Assembly: GCA_012295275.1 (NCBI GenBank) | Contig: CM022679.1 | Span: forward strand, 2,584,116-2,648,115 | DNA length: 64,000 nucleotides | Source of the DNA: Chrysomallon squamiferum | Lineage: Eukaryota > Mollusca > Gastropoda > Neomphalida > Peltospiridae | Direction: 5' to 3' | In this document: piece after piece, positions 28,440 to 42,336 of the stretch | Numbering within the stretch: the stretch's first letter is position 1 | How the letters are laid out: every line of letters begins with the position of its first letter | Position numbers and translations under genes: made by a program | The notes under the pieces: generated by a model | What the model was told of the DNA's origin: nothing | Databases searched by the model: none | The model's input: the letters and a program-made list of their open reading frames with translations, nothing else

Positions 28440-30145
28440 TTTGTTGTTTATTTATTTTATTTGTTTTAAATATTATAAAGCAGACACTTTAACTAATTAT
28501 AAAGTCAGGAGAAAATAAATATGAAATAGGCCATTTAAAAACTGATATTTAATCTTGAAGAATTAATAAAAGGATTTTTATTTTAAAACTGCCTATGACA
28601 TTTTAATCTTAAAGGTTTGATGTATGACCTGGCATCCACGGGAGGAGACTTACTACCACCATCTAATTCTTATAATAATGAGCTGTAACAAATATTTCAC
28701 GTGATCCTTCCCGCATACAGGAAAACAGTTATTAGGATTTGTGACACATTAGCTTCATAAATACTGATAATGAGACCAATAACTTCATATTATATGATTA
28801 CATCATACAGATACTATTGTACACACGCACGCACGCACAGGCACGCATACCGTGAACGATCAATCAGTTTTCTTCTCGTCTCCGCATAACGATCGGACAG
28901 TAGATCTGTGATGGGGACGCACTGCTTGCCTGGGTCTGTACAGAACCATCTCCATCAGCAAAACTCAGCCGTAGAGATTCAATTAGAAGATGAAGATATT
29001 CAGCTGAGTTGGGTTTTATATCTGTGGTAAAATAAATAAAATAGAATTAAAAAATAAATAAATAACAAGAACAACAAGAATAAGAACAATAATAAGAAGA
29101 ATAAGAAGAAGATAAAGAAGATGAAGAAGGACAAGCAGAAGAAGAAGAGCAAGATGATGATAATGACAATGAAGAACATAAATAAGAAGAAAGAAAAAGA
29201 AAATGTCACTTTCGGATGATGGACAGACAGATATACAGACTGAAAGTCAGATTGATATATTGTTCTGAAAGTAGTGAAAGAAACAAGATGATATAAATGA
29301 TAACAATAATGATGGCTATTGTCACTTTCATTACCTTTGAAATCGAAACCTTTAAGAATATTTAAAGCTTGCAGAGCTACAATTCCCTGGCCGTTTGGTG
29401 GCATTTCCCAAATACGATAACCTTTATAATCAATACTGATTGGATCATCAAAGGTAGTCACGTGTGCTGCAAGGTCATCAACGGTCAAAAGGCCGCCATG
29501 TTGTTGTACTGTATTTGCAATGGCACTGGCTATTCGTCCTGAGTAAAAACCCTCTTTGCCGTCGGCTGCAAGTGTCTATAAGTTTTGTATAAGCAAGTGA
29601 AACACGTGTATCAAATAAGCAAAGAAGAAAATGTCTGAAATTTCCCGAGCTCATCACTGGTTATTACTCAAACAACTAATACTAATGTTACTACTATGGC
29701 ATGGGCCATTTTCAAATCTTTGGTTCAAAGTTAATCTGTTAATTTAATATCAATTTTTTATGTACCTAAAATCAAAACGCCGGAACAAGCATGGATGTAA
29801 GGTTTTCGCCATCCAACTCTAAAACATGCAGACTTTTACTCAACATATAAACGTACTAACAAAATTTCATTTTTTTTTTTTTTTTTTTTTTTTTTTTGAC
29901 TCCTACCTTAAATGTCTTCGCTAAATGTGGCATTTTCATGATCTGACCATGTCTCGGTGATTCTCCGTTCAGCAGCATGTCTTTGCCGTGGACATTTTAC
30001 AGTCTTTGAATAAGCTCAGCGCCTGTGAATGAATATTCTTAAATCTGAAACCGGTGACATTTGTGAGAACAAAATCTTTATCATCATCATCATCATTATT
30101 TACATTTTTTATAATTTCTATCATTCACTTCGACTTTTTCATTCT

Positions 30146-30176
<31 letters not shown>

Positions 30177-32793
30177 CTGTTTATATATTTATTTATTTAT
30201 GTTTAGTTATAAATGGTTTAGATTAATACTTTTCTCCCATGCATTTGCAACCCACTGTTGCACCGGAAATCCGGTTTCTGCTAGATGAATGGCTGGTTGG
30301 AGAACGTCATTCAGAGAAAGCTAAAATTAGAAACACACGTGTAAAGTAATTGTTATTCTTTCCCATGGAATAAGATCTGTTTCAGAATTATTTTGTTTTA
30401 ATGTAAAGCGGCTATGAAATCAGTACGGGTAATCTATTACGATCGAGAGCGGTGAGTTCATCAAAATATAGTTTTTTTTTATTATTTAGCACACCAGCAT
30501 AAAGGAAATAACTGGTTACTGGCATCAGATAGCAGCTCTAAGGTGAGGACTGGGTCTTTCGACCTAAACAGTAAGCAGTTATTCTCTGTAGTTATGTTAG
30601 CCCACGCCAGCGTAACAATAAGCATCCTTCCTTAATATGAATTTTATTCATATTTATTAAATAAGAGGTAAAAAAATATGTTTGATTTTATAAATATAGC
30701 CAGCATTTTTCTTTTATACATTTGTCTCCTGTGGAGAAAATTAAAAACATAAAATAAAAATAATGATAAAAAAGCATTCTGCAGAGGAACAGAATTTTAA
30801 ATTCTATAAGCATCGTTTTATGTTAATTCGTGAATACTGATTAAACAAAGATGTGATATTAACGACCAGAGGATTAACTGAGGCCCTTTCGAGGTTGATG
30901 CTACTCACTTTTTTGGAACCGAAGTTTTCCAAAGTGTCCGCCCAAGCCGCCGCGGCTCCAGGCACAGTGACAGAATGAGCGTGACAGACAGGAAAGGGAC
31001 TGGAAGTATCGAATCCTTGCTTAGACAGTATTTCCAGATCCAACCCCTTTGAAGATCGTCCACTTGAAATTAAGATAAACAACTATACATTTTATACAAA
31101 TAATATTTATCAGTTTGTTGTTGTTGTGTGTTTGTTTATATTACAGGTTGAGGATTGTCAAACTGGTTGAGGATGGTTAAACTTGTTGTTGTTGTTGTTG
31201 TTGTTGTTGAGGCTACTTTTATTATTATTGTTTTATTTGATTTTGTTGTTGTTTTAATGTTACTATTATTACTGTTGTTGTTGTTGTTGCTGTTGTTGTT
31301 TTTGTTAATGACTCATACCTTCCATTCAGTCCTTTCACTGACTTGGTTTTTGCGTCGTAGAACAAACAGAACGCGTCACCGCCAATTCCTGTAGAACACG
31401 GTTCTGTCACGTTCAGAGCAGCAGCAACCGCCACGGCAGCATCAGCAGCATTGCCTCCTCGTTTTAAGATATCTGAATATTAGAATGACACTTTATCGTC
31501 ATCATCGTCGTCGTCGTTATTATTATTATTATTATTATTATAAATGGACCGCTAGCCCTGAACACCACACTTTTAATGGGCTGGTTTCATTTGGTCCACA
31601 TACAAACCCATGATATTCTCATGTTATCCATAATCCATATGCTGCACACGGTCGCCTTAGAGGAGGTTACATCCACAGAATATATTCAATATGTTAGTAT
31701 ATTTCATAAAATGTGTGTAATTGTTTGGTGATCGTTACTGACTATTTTCAGTATTAGGATTTTACAGACAATGCATGTTAAACTTGCCTGGTTCACCGCA
31801 ACATTTCTACTACTACGACTATTTATTTATTTATTTATCTATTTATCTTATTTTATTTTTCCTTTTTATTTTATTTTTTTATTATTATTATTTATATTTA
31901 TTTTAATTATTGTTATTTTATTACTATTACATTCATGAAATTAATAAAGACAACAATCGAACGAACGCAACAAATAAATTTGAAAATAACGATAACATGG
32001 GAACCCTAAACGGGCCTACTGGGGAAAAAGTCATTATGATCTCGTGAGCTATTGTATTTTTATTCAATGGTATTTATTAAAAACACGATATTCCTTTTAT
32101 ACTACAATAAAACACATTAAAAAGATAAAATTTTAGTTTTTACCAATTCCAATCTGAGATGCTAGCGGCTGGCTGCAGGCGACACTTCCGTTTAAACTAA
32201 CAACAACTGATCGTCTCGATTTAAAGCTTAAATCGGCAGCCATTTTGTTAACAAGACTAGAATATCTTTTGTATTTAAATATTTTGCAAGTGGTAAAGAT
32301 ATATGTGATCCTGGTATTATTTTGTGATAGGAGAAATATCATTTTTGATACAAATACTTTCTACTATGCTAAAATATAATTTGATTGTTTATTTTATTTA
32401 TATAGTTTTATCAAATTTTGTATTTTAGAACTGAAACGAAAGAAAATTATAATTTCTGTTCTCGGTCCCAACAGTATTATAATTTTATTCATTAAAAGTA
32501 AACACCATTACATTAGTGTACTGAAAACATAGATATGCCATACATATTGTAAGTATATTATGTTAAATATGAACAAACTGAATCATATTAGTTAACCTCA
32601 AATATTTTGTTGTATTAATGTTTTAAGGTATGAAGGCAGCTGTAGAAAAAAAAAAAAGTCTTAAGTATAAAATTGTTATCAGCACTGGTTATATGGATTC
32701 CAAGTTTAAAAAGCCAAAAAAAAAAGAAATCGTGAAATCCATGAAGGAAAATAAAGATCTTTGTTTCTTTGGTAGACAATAACAATAAATAGA

Positions 32794-32824
<31 letters not shown>

Positions 32825-33594
32825 ATCTTAAGCAGAAGATTATTCTCAATATCAAATCAAAGAGAAGCTGACAGCCAACAAGGAACACAGAGATTGCTGT
32901 GTCATTAGAGCCTGCGTTTATTCAATATCTTAAAGGGTAAAGCAGTCATCTAGCCGTCGTTTGAAAGAATATTAGTTCGACCTAAATCTCATGTGTCTGA
33001 TTATTGTCAGGGTTGATACCTACTCGGAAGACTGTGCAGAGAAGGCTTGGGCAGGAAGGGGAGGAAATCCCCCAACAACCAGAAAGGAGCTTCCTGTAGA
33101 CAACAATAAGACTGGGGATCCGAAAATGACTGTAGGATGTAGTCACGAGACCACATAAAACTTAAGAATGAAAGTTTCTGTCCATCAAGTTTTGATATCT
33201 GTTATATAAATAATAACGCAAAAACAACAAAAAACAAAAATAAAACAAAATACCCTCCTTTTTAGTTCTTCACTGTAAGAGAGAGAACCACAAGGTCAGT
33301 CAAAAACGTACTTGTCTCCAATGGCACTGCAGTCTCTTAACCGATGCATCAAATCCGAATGTAATCACAAATGGTCTAGGGATATGAATGGTCGATGTAA
33401 GGTTTATTACACTGGTCATGGCTGGGATCGATTCCTATCGGAATAACGCAGCCAAATTTTAGACAGGAAGTCACCTTAAAAAAGTTAATATGTTGGACGA
33501 TTACACAAGACTGGAAACGACTGTCAAATAAATGACGTCATTGAGGGAAATAATAAGTATATAAACAACTTAAAAAAAAAATATTATTTGCAAT

Positions 33595-33652
33595 TCGCAG
33601 ACGTTTCACAACAGCTTTATTAGCACGTTAATTTTTTTCCATTTCCATTTCC
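33595..33652. mobile_element. Fragment of the hAT-type element seen at 21 kb
   Basis: The segment CGCAGACGTTTCACAACAGC and what follows (TTAGCACGTTAATTTTTTTCC) closely match the interior of the 21024-21403 element, with a small deletion. Neither terminal repeat is present, so only a fragment survives. This shows that the family is interspersed. Confidence 0.6.
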
Positions 33653-34540
33653 AATATTATTTATTTATTTGAATGGAAATTTCTTGTCACTATTAAATAT
33701 CAAATTAAAACATTTAAGAGCATATTTTTCTGTTGTAATGAAAATTACGTTAAAGATGAAATTTTGTTAAAAAGAATGTCAGCAAAAGTGGAAGGTCAAG
33801 GAGTTGAAGGAGATTCAACTCAAGCACTGCCTTCAATGAGAATAGTAACATTCTAACCAGTAACTTCAGTTCTGTGAGTGGTGCAGAATTCAACAAATGC
33901 AGCTTTTTAAAAATTATTATTTCCTAATAAGTTATATATTTTATATGCACTTATTAATACTAATTTCAAAGGAAATAGCCCAATAAATGCAAGAAAAAAA
34001 CATTGATGATATTATTATTATTATTATTATCATTATTTTATTGTTTAACAGTGAAAGTAATCCAATAACACTGCAGGATTAAAGAAAAGTAAAAATTTTT
34101 GTTTTGTTTTCTTGGTAAATTAAAAATAAAAATAAATAAAAGCATTCTGTTTTAATCCAAAACCTGTGGATGCCCCATTGTTGGCAATAAATAAATAAAT
34201 GTCACTAGATGATATTGTGAAATCTGAAACAAGACAAACCAAAACAAACATAAGCAGATTTATTGACAACAACAAGCTGCTAATAAGAAACATAACTTAC
34301 ATAAGAAATAAATAAAGTATCACAGTTAAGGAAATATTGTTCGTTTACATAGTTAAATAAAACACACATAAAGCTTTACCTATATTAACCATTTGTTAAA
34401 ATAACATAGTGGCTGGAGTTATTTAGTCCTGTGTTTGGGATCAGACAGCTGTCTTTAGAAAATATAACTTGACAACATAAACTGGTTGTTTTGTCTGAAC
34501 CAGAGAACAGGGTAGTGAATGGTGTGTGGTTTTTTTTATT

Positions 34541-34572
<32 letters not shown>

Positions 34573-35876
34573 TTTGTAGATGTTATTGTGAAAATATAAA
34601 ATGTCATTTAAAATAACTAATTTCAAAGGAGACAGTAAAGTGAATGTTTTGGCACATATCTTTTTTCAAAAATTTTTAAGAATATTAAAAATATCTTAAT
34701 AATGATACTGAAATATGCTTCAATAAGAAAACACCTGAAATAAAAGGTTGAATATTAGCTGATATTTACAGATATGTAAAAAAAAAAAAAAAAATTGTGG
34801 AAACTATTGAAATTTCTTTTGAAATTGGTCAAATTTACTTTAAATTCAGATTTGTGACATCACTAACAAATTGACTGCAATCTCACAAAAGAAAGAATAA
34901 AATATTAAAAGTTGAATACAGATAGCTACAACACAGGCAAATAATCCATTGTCTTAAATGTGAAACCATAAAATATCACTTGTGTAGTTGTATTAGAAGT
35001 AGTTAGTTTAATTTTGTATGTGTTAAAATGTTTTCCTTTTAAACACTGCATACCATTCCATTCTGAATAATTTTGGGTTAGGGTTAGTTATTATTATTAT
35101 TCTTATTTTAATTGACAAGATTAAGAACAAAAAAAATAAATAAATAAATAAATAAATAAATAAAAGATAATTTTATTTTTACACTATTAAGTAATTAGGA
35201 TTATTATTGTTATTATTGATACTGTGATTGCAATTATTATTATTTATTTAGTTATTAAATTTTATTTTATTTTATTTTATTTTATTAATTAAATTTGTTG
35301 CAAGGTTATATTTTGCCTGTGTATAACAGAATTTAAATTAGAGGAACAACAACAAAAAACACCTTTCAGCTGATTAATGAATGGCATCTCATTAAAAATA
35401 TTTCAAATTGAATAAAAAATTTCTGTGTACATTATGTCTGTCACATACACAGTTCTGTGCTGAAAATAAATAAATAAATTAATTAATTAAATTAAAAATA
35501 ATAATAAAAATAACAATAAATAAAAGCAAGAAATAATAATAAAGAAAGAAATAATAGTATGAAATACAGGAAATTACATTATTCTGGTATCACTGTTGCA
35601 ATATACAATATATCTTTTTTTATATACTGTATATAAATTAAATTATGCAATATAACTATTATGGTTAATTTAAATTGTTCAGTTATAATTACTAGATATT
35701 AATATTAAAAAATTGTTCTTTTTGTGACAAGTGTCAGACGTGAAATAAAGATGAAAGAAATGTAATAAATGTGTTACTGTATTTTAACATAAATAATTTA
35801 AACTTGACTTCGTTTCATATTTCTCAAAGTAAATAAAATAACAAAAATATAAAACAATGGAAATATATTTAAAATT

Positions 35877-36213
35877 TTGATTAACAAAAACATATTTACT
35901 ATAACAAATAAATAAGTAAAAATACATTTATAAAAATATTTTTAACATTGTTGCTTGTTACTTTGTATGAATATGAACTATGTGATTTTAATATTACCTT
36001 CTGAGACTGACAAAAGAAAAAATAAATAAAATATATATATATTTTTATTTATTTTTCTTTTCTTTATTTTTTCTTTTGTCTGTCTCAGAAGTAATATTAA
36101 AATCACATAGTTCATATTCATACAAAATAATTAGCAAGCAACAATGTTAAAAATATTTTTATAAACTTATTTTTACTTATTTATTTATTATAGTAAATGT
36201 TTTTGTTAATCAA
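35877..36213. repeat. Long imperfect palindrome, about 155-bp arms
   Basis: The left arm starts TTGATTAACAAAAACAT and the right arm ends with its reverse complement at 36213. Reading inward, the arms match nearly throughout (for example ATGAACTATGTGATTTTAAT on the left against its complement on the right), with roughly a dozen differences and a loop of about 10-30 bases near 36031-36050. Either strand would form a long hairpin if transcribed. It could be a foldback or MITE-like element; no clear target duplication is seen. Confidence 0.88.
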
Positions 36214-37011
36214 TGGAATTATGCGTAGTACACCTGACAGTATATATAAATATACAGATAAAATATTTTACAGGTTCACATATATTTGTATGTATTACCA
36301 ACAACACAACAAACTTAATTAAAAATAATCAACAAATTAATATTGATTTGTCCAGGTTAATAATTAATGAACTAAACAACTTAAATACAATAATAATAAA
36401 ATAAAATGTAAACATAAATGAGAAATAATACAAATAATAATAATACTGTTAGTAACAGAAAATTTTAAAAACCTTTTAATGTCCATAAATATACAGACAG
36501 GAAGAGAAGAAATAAAAGAATATATACATTATTTCTCTGTTCTCTGTGCATATTTATAGACACACACACACATATATAATGTATGAATTATAGAATGCTT
36601 TGTAACTGAAAAAATGCTATATTAAAATATAATATTTCAGAATTTAGTTATATAGAGAAGACAGGAGAAATTAATGAAAATTAATTCATTACGTTTTTAC
36701 GGGCAAGTTATAATCTTTTTATGAATTCACACTCATAATTAATCCATTGTTTTTTTTAAATAATTACAAAGGGCTGACAATCACAGTAGTCTAAGGTCAA
36801 ATAAATAAGAAATGATTCTGGATCATGTATGGTCATGTTTTGAAATAATCTATCAGCACTTGATAATCCTAGTTCTAACTCACATCAACCAAATTTTACT
36901 TCAGTATCTCCAAATTAGTTTTCTAAGAAACAAGTGTTCAAAGACAACACCAGTTCAAAGAGCTTCATAATAAACTCCATAATAATTGTTATTATTGAAA
37001 AATGTTTTCAA

Positions 37012-37099
37012 CAGTTTAAAAAATATTTTTAACAGTTTAAAAAAAATGTTTTCATCAGTTTAAAAAATATTTTTAACAGTTTAAAAAAAATGTTTTCAT
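37012..37099. repeat. 44-bp tandem duplication
   Basis: Two adjacent identical 44-bp units (37012-37055, 37056-37099), each beginning CAGTTTAAAAAATATTTTTA. A partial unit precedes them. Confidence 0.85.
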
Positions 37100-40000
37100 T
37101 GTTTTTAAGCCAGTTGAAGCCCTAATATGGATAATATAAAACAAAAGCATGTAATATGTTTAACATTAAAAAAGGAACAACAATAAAAGAAACATGTTAT
37201 ATCAGATGTGCTGAAAGCTACTGTCATGTAGCTTGTTTTCCCATGTCAGACCAGACTCTTTTTTTTTCTCACAACACCGAGGATAAATCTGCCATTATGC
37301 TTTTTCAAATGACACAGACTAAATACATATTCCTTTTCGACAAAAAGTAGGGTTTATTTTGAAATACAGAAAATAAACTTGATCAAATATCATAGCCTTT
37401 TTAATTTTTCTAATCATTAATGTGGCAGAATGAAATTTCACGAATTTAGAATTTGCATCTACACAATTTGCTATGTTAACAGCTATGAATTAGGAAAACA
37501 AAATGGTTGCAGGACACAATCTGTGTTGTCAACAAAAGCAAACAACTGCAGACACATATCTTTCTACCTCATAATAAATGAACCATAAACTGATTATTAC
37601 TGAAAAAAATCTGTTTGAAAATTATTTTTATGTTTCTTGCAAAACAAATAAAAAATTAAAAGAAAGAACGTTTCACTGTAGAAAATTAATGTATTAATAT
37701 AATTAATAAATAGATTTAATGAACTGTCAGTATTAATGGAAATTAGTGCTAAAAATATTTTTTGACAGATTAGCAAAATTCCAAAATGGTGTCCTTTGAT
37801 AACTGAATACCAACAGCTCAAAGCAGATTAAAAGTTTAATTACCATTGCCAGCCAAACTGATAAAACTAACAGTGGTAAGTAGTGTCTACTGTCTGTACT
37901 GATTTACTGATCAGCTTCTTTATGAGGAATCAATTATGGCTTAAACAGTTTAAATGGATTTACATAGTTAAGGAACTTGTAGAATGAGGGGGCCATGTTC
38001 TACAGTTATTACAAATTTAACTTCAGATTTAGCTGTTTGGATTCAAACACAACCAGAAAATACACAAACTCCATGTACTGTAAATAAATATCCAATCACA
38101 ACTGCCCCAACAAACTTTAAAGATCATTATTAGACTGCAAGAGTATTACAGAGTTAGAAATGACCAGATTTCAAAGGGTTAAAGCTTTTTTGTATCTAAA
38201 TCCCCTGACAGCTAGTGTTTTAAAAATGTATGAACATATGATATAATGTAGAAATGTAGTCTTAATCATATAACAGAGTATGTTAATATCATAAAGGATG
38301 ACCATTTCCAAAATTGGTATTTTTTAACTTTTTCACATTTAATCTTAACCAAAATTAAAAATGTTTAATGAGTTGAAATATAAAAAATTGCACATAATAT
38401 ATAAAATATACTTAGAAGTTTTGATTTGTCAAATACCACTACAATGTAATGATAGTCATTTTGTAAATGCACAGTATGTGATGAAGTATAAATAAAGAAT
38501 TGAAAGAAATTAATATTCATTTTTTTTCTCCTGCTGGTACAACAGGCCTTTCAAAAAAGGTCAAATTAACATCCTTCTTGAAGTGTCACAGGAGGAATAC
38601 AGAGCAATATGTCTGGATAGCCTAGTATCATGTTTCAGACAAGATGAATAAACAAAATGTTTCATTGCTATGGTCAAATGCTAATAAATTAGTGAACAAA
38701 ATGAGTAAACTCCTGAACCAATAAAGATTTGGCACAAAATTTATCTTCAGAAACAGAAAGAAAACAATATTCTGATGTTTGATGTAGGAAATGCAGTCAG
38801 TCCTGACTGCAGGTTTGATCAGTGTAGACAGAGGTAAGCAAAGAGGTGATCAAAATATTTAGACTGTTAAAAAACATGTTGTTCCCTGAATGTATGAACA
38901 AAACAAAAAATGCAGCAGGATGAAATGAAGTTATCTGAAATAATATCTTTGGTTTCAATACAAACAAAATAAAAAACTGTTAAGAAACAAAAATAAAAAT
39001 TCATTACAAATATAATAATACAAAAACGATGAGCAATTCAATAAATAGAGGTTGTGTATACTTGAAAGAAAGGACCAATATTAATAATCTAATTAAGTCC
39101 TGATATACACATATATAATTATGTTGTAAGATATATTTAAATCAAACTTCAGAATTTTCTTTCATTTCAAATAAATGAATGGTCATGTTAATAAAAACAA
39201 TTTAGAAGTGGAAAAAATTCAATTCAACTGCAACATACTTTCTACATAAACTATTTCACACACAGAACATTCAGGTTTTTATCAGTGGATTTAATGGATG
39301 GAGTTTTACTGAGAAATAATAAAAGTTAAAGCTGAATACATTAAAAACATACAAAACAGTAAAATATCTTTGTTGTAGATTAGAGAAAAATAATATATTA
39401 ATATTTGTCGTTGTTTCAGATGATATGATTACTTATTTCAAACTCAATAATAATAATATTTTGTTCTATCAAATATACTGAATGTCAGTAATCAAAGTTA
39501 TAACTTCTAAAAATTAAAATATAACAATTAATTTGATTCTGACACTATAATTAAAAACGATTACATTGTGAACTTAAAACATTACTTTTTTCCAAAACTT
39601 GTTTGTGTATTTATTAATCTTTTCACATGAAAACAGTTTGTAATTTTTGTAAAATATTAAAGAATTGTTGTTAAATAATTTAAAGCATTTGCTTACAATA
39701 TTCACAAATCTATATTCTAAGAACCAATTTATGAATAGTTTTTTGAAAAATGTAATGGATTTTGGCATCAAATATAGTACATAAATAAATTATAATGTAA
39801 AATCCCACCTTTTGAAACAGTCAAAATAGTAATACATATATGTATAAATGAAAAACAAAAAATAAACAAAATAATAAGTCAATAAATAAATAGATTATAC
39901 AGACATCTCAGACATCTCAAGAGTATTAACTAAATATTAACAAATTAATTAAAATAAATTGAGCTGAAATGTTAAAACATCAAAACTGAGCATAAATATA

Positions 40001-40504
40001 ATAAAAAAAATTGTGCTTTTTTGTAAATTTGTGATTTTTTCAATGAAAACATGGCTAACAATCTGCACATAAATCATGTAAGAAACAAAACAGATTTTAA
40101 ATACTGTCATGATTATAATAAATAAAAAATAATTAAATAAATATGCTGATTTCATTCATTGTCATAGCAATGATAAAAACAGAAAAGAAAAAAATATATA
40201 TGTCAGTATAATATACAGGCAATAAATAAACAAAGAAGACAATGAAATAAATAACCTAACAAATAAATTAAAAGAAAAGAAAAAACATATTTGTATATTT
40301 AAAAATGCATCTGTCTGCCTGTAGTTGACAAAATCATGATTTGTGTGGTTTTAAAACAAAACGCTGCTGTATAATTATAAATAAAGAACAACAACAGCAA
40401 CAACAAAAAAAACTATAATAAATAAACAAAACAATTATAGCTGTTTCCCTGAAATAATCTGAGGGTACTGCACCTTACAGTTTCTAAATGAATGTTTTTG
40501 GATG

Positions 40505-42300
40505 TCACTCGTCTCTGATGTCGTAGAAACTGTTTGAGATGTTTCCAGCCAACATGGACGCCACTCCGTGATGGGTGATGGTGATTTCTGCAGGGTGCTG
40601 TTCCCAGGGTTCTCCGTCAATCTGCATGGGTGCATTTCCACCTGTGAGGGTGATCTGAAAATAAAAATAATAAAAATTAAGTTTATTTATCACTTCACTG
40701 CAGAATACTGTCATACTGAATAAATAAAAAAAACAGAGTGACAAGTTTTGATCTACAAGCCAAAAATATATCAGTGTAAAATCATGAACTTTGAAAACTT
40801 CAAAAATAATAATAATAATAATAATAAAATAAAACAATATATTACTCTCACAAAATTTAACAATTACAGTTAAAGAAAAGAAATCCCAGATGATGATGCC
40901 CCTGGTATGTGCTTACAGCAGGATGCAAAATTTAATTTGAAAAATGAAGAGTCACTGGTGTATAATGAAGATTAGTGATTAGGTTTAATACAGAACAGCA
41001 GACAGCAGGATCAACACTAAGCAAGGTGTTGTCAGGTTATATTCCTTTCCAACCAACAAACTGAATATCAGTCATTTTAATAAATGTCAGTGAGGAAACA
41101 ATGAGGCAGATTAACTATTTTCTAATAACATCATTATTTTTTTTTTAATTATGATTACATATTTTAATTATAATTATTATTATTATTTTGATTTTTTTTT
41201 TGCAAATACTTTAAAAGAAAATGTATGACTTAATGTATTGTTAATAATAACAACTATACAGGGCTGCTGTTAAGAAAATGTTAATTCTGTGTTGTTTGTG
41301 AATGTTAAGACATACTTTGACTTTGCTGGCCTGACCAAGTCGTAGAGGTGATGCAAGACCAACTTGTAACTGTGCTATATGAAAAGAGGAGTAGAGAGCC
41401 ATAACTTCCAACAAACCATCATCATATCTGAAAAACATTCAAGTATCATTATTGTAATAGCAGTTTGTAACATAATTATTAATATTAATTTGAAAAACAT
41501 ACAAGTGTTGTTAATATAGTAACTAAACAGTTTGTAACATTAATTTGAAAGTATTGTTAATGTAACAATGTAATAGTTTATAACTCAAGTTCACACATTA
41601 ATTTGAAAAGCATATAAGAAATGTTTATGTAATAACTAAATTGTCTGTAACATAACTATCAACAACATTTATTTGAAAAACATGCAAGTATTGTTAATGA
41701 AACAACTAAATAGCTTGTAACATAATTATCAAACTCAAATACAAACTTGAAACATAAAATGGTTTCAACCGGTTAAACTCTTCAACATGTCTGATTTTTC
41801 TGCATTAAGTAATCTACTTTTACTTATATTACTAGACAAAACCAGGTTAGCATCACATTTCACAATAGTAAAATATAAATAAAGGGAGTTAATTCATGGC
41901 ACTGCATTAAAATATTTCTTATCCAATTTGATGATATATAATATAGTTGTTTCATTTATTTTTTTATTATTATTTTATTTTTTTTCCAATTTTAAAATGT
42001 TCAAGCTAGACTATTAATTATTTTAAATGTCACTCACTTATATTTACCACTATTTTAATATGTTCACCCATCATGTTTCCATTTATTTTAATAAATATTC
42101 CATTTAATATTTATATTCCATTTTACTAATTTTTTGTATAAATATATAAAATATCCAATTCAAAATTATTAAGTTCAGATTATTTATGAAAAATTCAATA
42201 TAAAATGTTTTATAAATAAAATTATTTAACTGTTCAGATTAACAATTTGTGTTGAATTAAACATTTGCTTTATGTTAGACACACATAAATAAGACACATG

Positions 42301-42336
<36 letters not shown>

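Larger units (their letters stand above)
26248..32243 (-). pseudogene. Gamma-glutamyltranspeptidase-like (YwrD type), 11 exons, two disabling lesions
   Basis: Exons (5' to 3'): 32243-32144, 31472-31319, 31062-30909, 30320-30230, 30022-29907, 29575-29335, 29021-28851, 28308-28149, 27797-27689, 27098-26954, 26479-26248. All boundaries are GT/AG. Family marks are [25 protein letters not shown] and, at the large/small subunit junction, [15 protein letters not shown], whose first Thr is the expected autocatalytic nucleophile. Enzymes of this family hydrolyse gamma-glutamyl bonds, as in glutathione. Two lesions break the frame: an in-frame TAA at 29997-29999 (codon 175) and one missing base near 28950 within the SFADG...WFCTDP region. 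Adding one base makes the coding sum 1674 nt, divisible by three, which supports the model. It is therefore a recent pseudogene, a null allele, or an assembly with two errors. Splice sites and downstream codons look intact. Confidence 0.88.
32244..40504. other. 8-kb gap between GGT-like and DGKE genes
   Basis: Both flanking genes are on the minus strand, so the right part is probably the 3' UTR and flank of DGKE. No coding exon was recognised. Contents: ATAA/AAAT tetranucleotide runs (about 32789-32825 and 35134-35164), a fragment of the hAT-type element (33595-33652), a long palindrome (35877-36213), a 44-bp direct duplication (37012-37099), and poly-T/poly-A stretches (about 34540-34569, 34779-34793). 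Confidence 0.6.

Noticed and set aside
33400-33450. Possible tRNA-like B box (GGATCGATTCC)
   Set aside because: No matching A box or cloverleaf could be drawn around it.
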